A stretch of DNA of 36,975 nt from Flavobacteriaceae bacterium (GTDB taxonomy: Bacteria; Bacteroidota; Bacteroidia; Flavobacteriales; Flavobacteriaceae), in contig CANHEA010000020.1 of NCBI GenBank assembly GCA_947459635.1, forward strand, positions 1 to 36,975, in the 5' to 3' direction. A model generated the notes under the pieces. The model saw nothing but the letters and a program-made list of their open reading frames with translations, was not told the origin of the DNA and did not search any database. Below are positions 35,601 to 36,975 of the stretch, in pieces; the stretch's first letter is position 1; each line of letters opens with the position of its first letter. The translations under genes and the position numbers were made by a program.

Positions 35601-36975
35601 TAGACAACAATTCCAATTTCAAAATCCGATTGCGATTTACTGGCCCGAATATGACGGCCGATTTAGGGAATCGGGTTACTTTTAATAATATTGCGGTTGA
35701 TGGTGTGAAAATTCCTTTGTCCTATCCTTCTCCAAATATCTTTAATGTGGGAACGGCAATCACAAATTTAGCGCCTTCCACAACGCGAATAATGACTAGT
35801 TATTCGATTACGCCTAGCCTACCTTCGGGGTTAACGTTAAACACAACTACGGGTATTATTTCTGGAACACCAACGATCGCCTCTGTCGCATCTAATTTCA
35901 CTGCTACAGGAACTTACGCTAGCGGAACGGAAACATTTATTTTGAATATTACGGTTAATGATAGTGCTCCTACTTCTTTAACTTATGCTTCACCAAATAT
36001 ATTCACTAAAGGTATTGGAATTGCTACATTAACACCTACGTCATCGGGTGGTGCTGTAGTGAACTATAGTGTCTCTCCAAGTCTGCCAGCTGGGTTGTCT
36101 TTTGATCCGATTAATGGCGCTATCTCTGGAATTCCAACTGCAGTCACATCCATTGCAACCTATACCGTAACCGCTAGCAATTCAGGAGGAAGTACTTCCT
36201 TTGGAGTTATAATTACGGTTAAGGATATGGCGCCAAGTGCATTGAACTATACTTCGCCTAATATATTTACAAAATCTGTAGCGATTGCTAATTTAGTTCC
36301 AACTTCATCGGGAGGAGCGGTTGTGAATTACACTGTTTTCCCCACATTGCCTGCTGGTTTGTCATTAAATAATACAATTGGGGTTATTTCAGGGACGCCA
36401 ACTACCATTAGCGGAACGGCAACTTATACAGTAACCGCTAACAATACCGGTGGATCAACCAACTTTGGTATCAGTATTAGAGTTAATGATATCGCTCCAA
36501 GCACACTGAGTTATAATTCACCAAATATTTTCACGAGAGGAACGACGATTACTAGTTTAAATCCTGCTGTTTCAGGTGGAGCAGTTACTAGCTATAGTAT
36601 TAGTCCATCTTTGCCTAGTGGACTTTCATTTAGCACTTCAACAGGAAGAATCTCAGGAACGCCAACTGCAATTGCATCAACTGCGATTTATACAGTGACG
36701 GCTAGCAATACCGGTGGCTCGACAACTTTTGGTGTTGTTATTACTGTGAATGATGTTGCGCCTAGTGCATTGAGTTATAATTCCCCAAATGTTTTTACAA
36801 GAGGTACAACGATTACTAGTTTGAACCCTTCAGTTTCTCGCGTAACAGTGACTAGTTATAGTATTAGTCCATCTTTGCCTGCTGGACTTTCATTTAACAC
36901 CTCAACAGGAAGAATCTCTGGAACACCAACGGCAATTGCTGCAACAGCGACTTATACAGTGACGGCTAGCAATAC
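32645..36975 (+). CDS. Second secreted CotH kinase protein with He_PIG-like repeat array, 3' truncated by window
   Basis: An open frame of 1443 codons continues past the right edge. The signal peptide (MKKISLGLFVLLFAVQSIKT...) leads the same domain order as the upstream gene: lamin-tail (VVINEILASNT), chitobiase-C-like (ILYTLDGSEP), CotH kinase with GHDGRWRWAIHDMDSTL, InlB-type repeat (VFSNWTGAST) and beta domain. From residue 1023 it then carries at least five 88-residue putative Ig repeats, each with SPSLPAGLSF-type and GTPT motifs. The first copy has a T9SS tail at the equivalent point, so this one is an extended form whose sorting domain presumably lies beyond the window. It is a tandem paralogue separated by a terminator, so probably transcribed independently. 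A TAATTTTA at 32616-32623 is a weak promoter candidate. Confidence 0.9.
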   Translation, partial: MKKISLGLFVLLFAVQSIKTQAQSVVINEILASNTVSIQDEDSSHQDWIELYNSGSTSVNLLGFGLSDDPLLLYKWTFPNVSLGAGQYLIVWASDKNRSVAGSPLHTNFKISASGETLYLTNTVGTAISTVPAANLQADISYGKFPNGTGPYVFFGTPTPNAVNATAGFSEALNPPVFSQSSGFLTAGFNLTISSPDPGTTILYTLDGSEPDENNLSGTTYNYKNQYPKNPGQAFGPFLYNSFRTLQYSAPIAIADRSSQANKVSAMSTTYDFTPPYIPNGPIYKGNIIRAKVIKPGALSSKVVTKNYFITPSGPAKYSLPVLSFSFNENQLYDYEDGIAVAGVDFDTWRTANPNTTPDSEIGNFARSGIENERKANMHYFVNGLEKINQDVGIRIRGAYSRVYPSKSWNIAARSDFGDDNMSYKFFADEPYTSYERLSAKSGGSDFYNTMFRDAMNHQLVKDLRMETESFQPMVVFMNGEYWGLLNMREKYDNNYFKQVYNIDAVDLLENQGAIQEGDAVDYNNMYSYISSNTFTSDANYTYLQTRMDTDNFIDYFTTNIYCQNSDWPGNNIIYWRKKTAGFVANAPYGHDGRWRWAIHDMDSTLRNSSYNSLQDATSTVDVGPNPAWSTLILRKLLANTTFKNDFINRFADLMNTNFLSSRVVAKIDEISAVIAPEMNDQYFRWKAPADNGDWQYHLNAEKTFANERPAYQRTHIRSKFGISSNINATLNVSNYNHGYVKISTIEIKDGTPGITGNPYPWTGIYFSGIPLKLKAIAKPGYVFSNWTGASTSTNAEITITPTANFSITAVFVPDGITDVSVPIYFWMMDGNIVNGAQLTSLNSTYELATNGVIQYQSCNTGYPTTNGGKSSMERRNNPTTINYRQTVNGNIPYATSDMKGLQIKQPFQSGGLENTMVFNFSTLGYKKIKFSFAGVDEGAASAIAIDYAVNTGTPVWITTGLASSSLPLTAVYQLFEVDFSTITTVDNNSNFKIRLRFTGPNMTADLGNRVTFNNIAVDGVKIPLSYPSPNIFNVGTAITNLAPSTTRIMTSYSITPSLPSGLTLNTTTGIISGTPTIASVASNFTATGTYASGTETFILNITVNDSAPTSLTYASPNIFTKGIGIATLTPTSSGGAVVNYSVSPSLPAGLSFDPINGAISGIPTAVTSIATYTVTASNSGGSTSFGVIITVKDMAPSALNYTSPNIFTKSVAIANLVPTSSGGAVVNYTVFPTLPAGLSLNNTIGVISGTPTTISGTATYTVTANNTGGSTNFGISIRVNDIAPSTLSYNSPNIFTRGTTITSLNPAVSGGAVTSYSISPSLPSGLSFSTSTGRISGTPTAIASTAIYTVTASNTGGSTTFGVVITVNDVAPSALSYNSPNVFTRGTTITSLNPSVSRVTVTSYSISPSLPAGLSFNTSTGRISGTPTAIAATATYTVTASN
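35711..36975 (+). repeat. In-frame array of 264-bp (88-residue) He_PIG-like repeats
   Basis: Repeat starts at 35711, 35975, 36239, 36503 and 36767 give an exact 264-bp period. Each unit runs from LxYxSPNxFT, through SYSxSPSLPxGLSF and GxISGTPT, to TYTVTASNTGGST and VNDxAPS. Units 4 and 5 share long identical DNA stretches, while unit 1 is the most divergent, which suggests recent expansion at the downstream end. Such Ig-like repeats usually make a stalk or adhesive region. The array continues beyond the window. Confidence 0.9.

Noticed and set aside
35711..36975. Possible CRISPR or satellite DNA because of regular repeats
   Set aside because: The units are 264 bp, fully coding in one frame and resemble Ig-like domains; no short direct repeats with unique spacers.

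Overview
The window reads as chromosomal DNA of a Bacteroidota bacterium, most likely a Flavobacterium or close relative. It is AT-rich, carries flavobacterial small families (DUF6168, DUF6341, DUF6427, DUF4254, AtpZ), type IX secretion system (T9SS) cargo with C-terminal sorting domains, and promoter boxes of the Bacteroidota type (TAnnTTTG, sometimes with TTG about 19 nt upstream) rather than sigma70 boxes.

Left part (1-13.9 kb) is mostly housekeeping. On the minus strand a sprE-like gliding/T9SS lipoprotein gene, a bactofilin, an AtpZ-type protein and a DUF6168 membrane protein lead into the start of atpB, which has its own promoter. A PaaE-type ferredoxin reductase follows on the plus strand. 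Next come a secreted protein that matches the Porphyromonas peptidylarginine deiminase (PPAD) layout and residues, a heptosyltransferase-like GT9, and DUF4254, bracketed by two inverted copies of a structured repeat. upp, DUF6427, DUF6341, purD and a CapK/PaaK-like adenylate-forming enzyme complete this part.

Middle (13.8-28.3 kb) is one tightly packed minus-strand surface-polysaccharide operon of 12 genes. In transcription order: secreted glucuronyl C5-epimerase-like lipoprotein with a discoidin-like domain, Wzx flippase, GT4, asparagine-synthase-like amidotransferase, membrane polymerase-like protein, O-antigen ligase family protein, a second polymerase-like protein, WecG/TagA GT26, a second O-antigen ligase family protein, UDP-glucuronate decarboxylase, polyprenyl-phosphate sugar transferase, GT2. 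The gene set suggests a lipid-linked, Wzx/Wzy-type glycan containing uronic acid and/or xylose that may be epimerised outside the cytoplasm and amidated. No Wza/Wzc exporter or chain-length regulator is present here.

Right part (28.3-37.0 kb) starts with a 787-bp AT-rich gap, then two tandem paralogous secreted CotH-kinase proteins on the plus strand, separated by a clear intrinsic terminator. The first ends in a T9SS sorting domain. The second runs off the window inside an array of exactly 88-residue putative Ig (He_PIG-like) repeats.

The points most worth a second look are the PPAD-like deiminase with its substrate-carboxylate arginine pair kept, the polysaccharide operon with four polymerase/ligase-type membrane proteins plus an epimerase, and the inverted repeat elements around DUF4254. 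All function calls rest on reading motifs and remembered families; no search was run.
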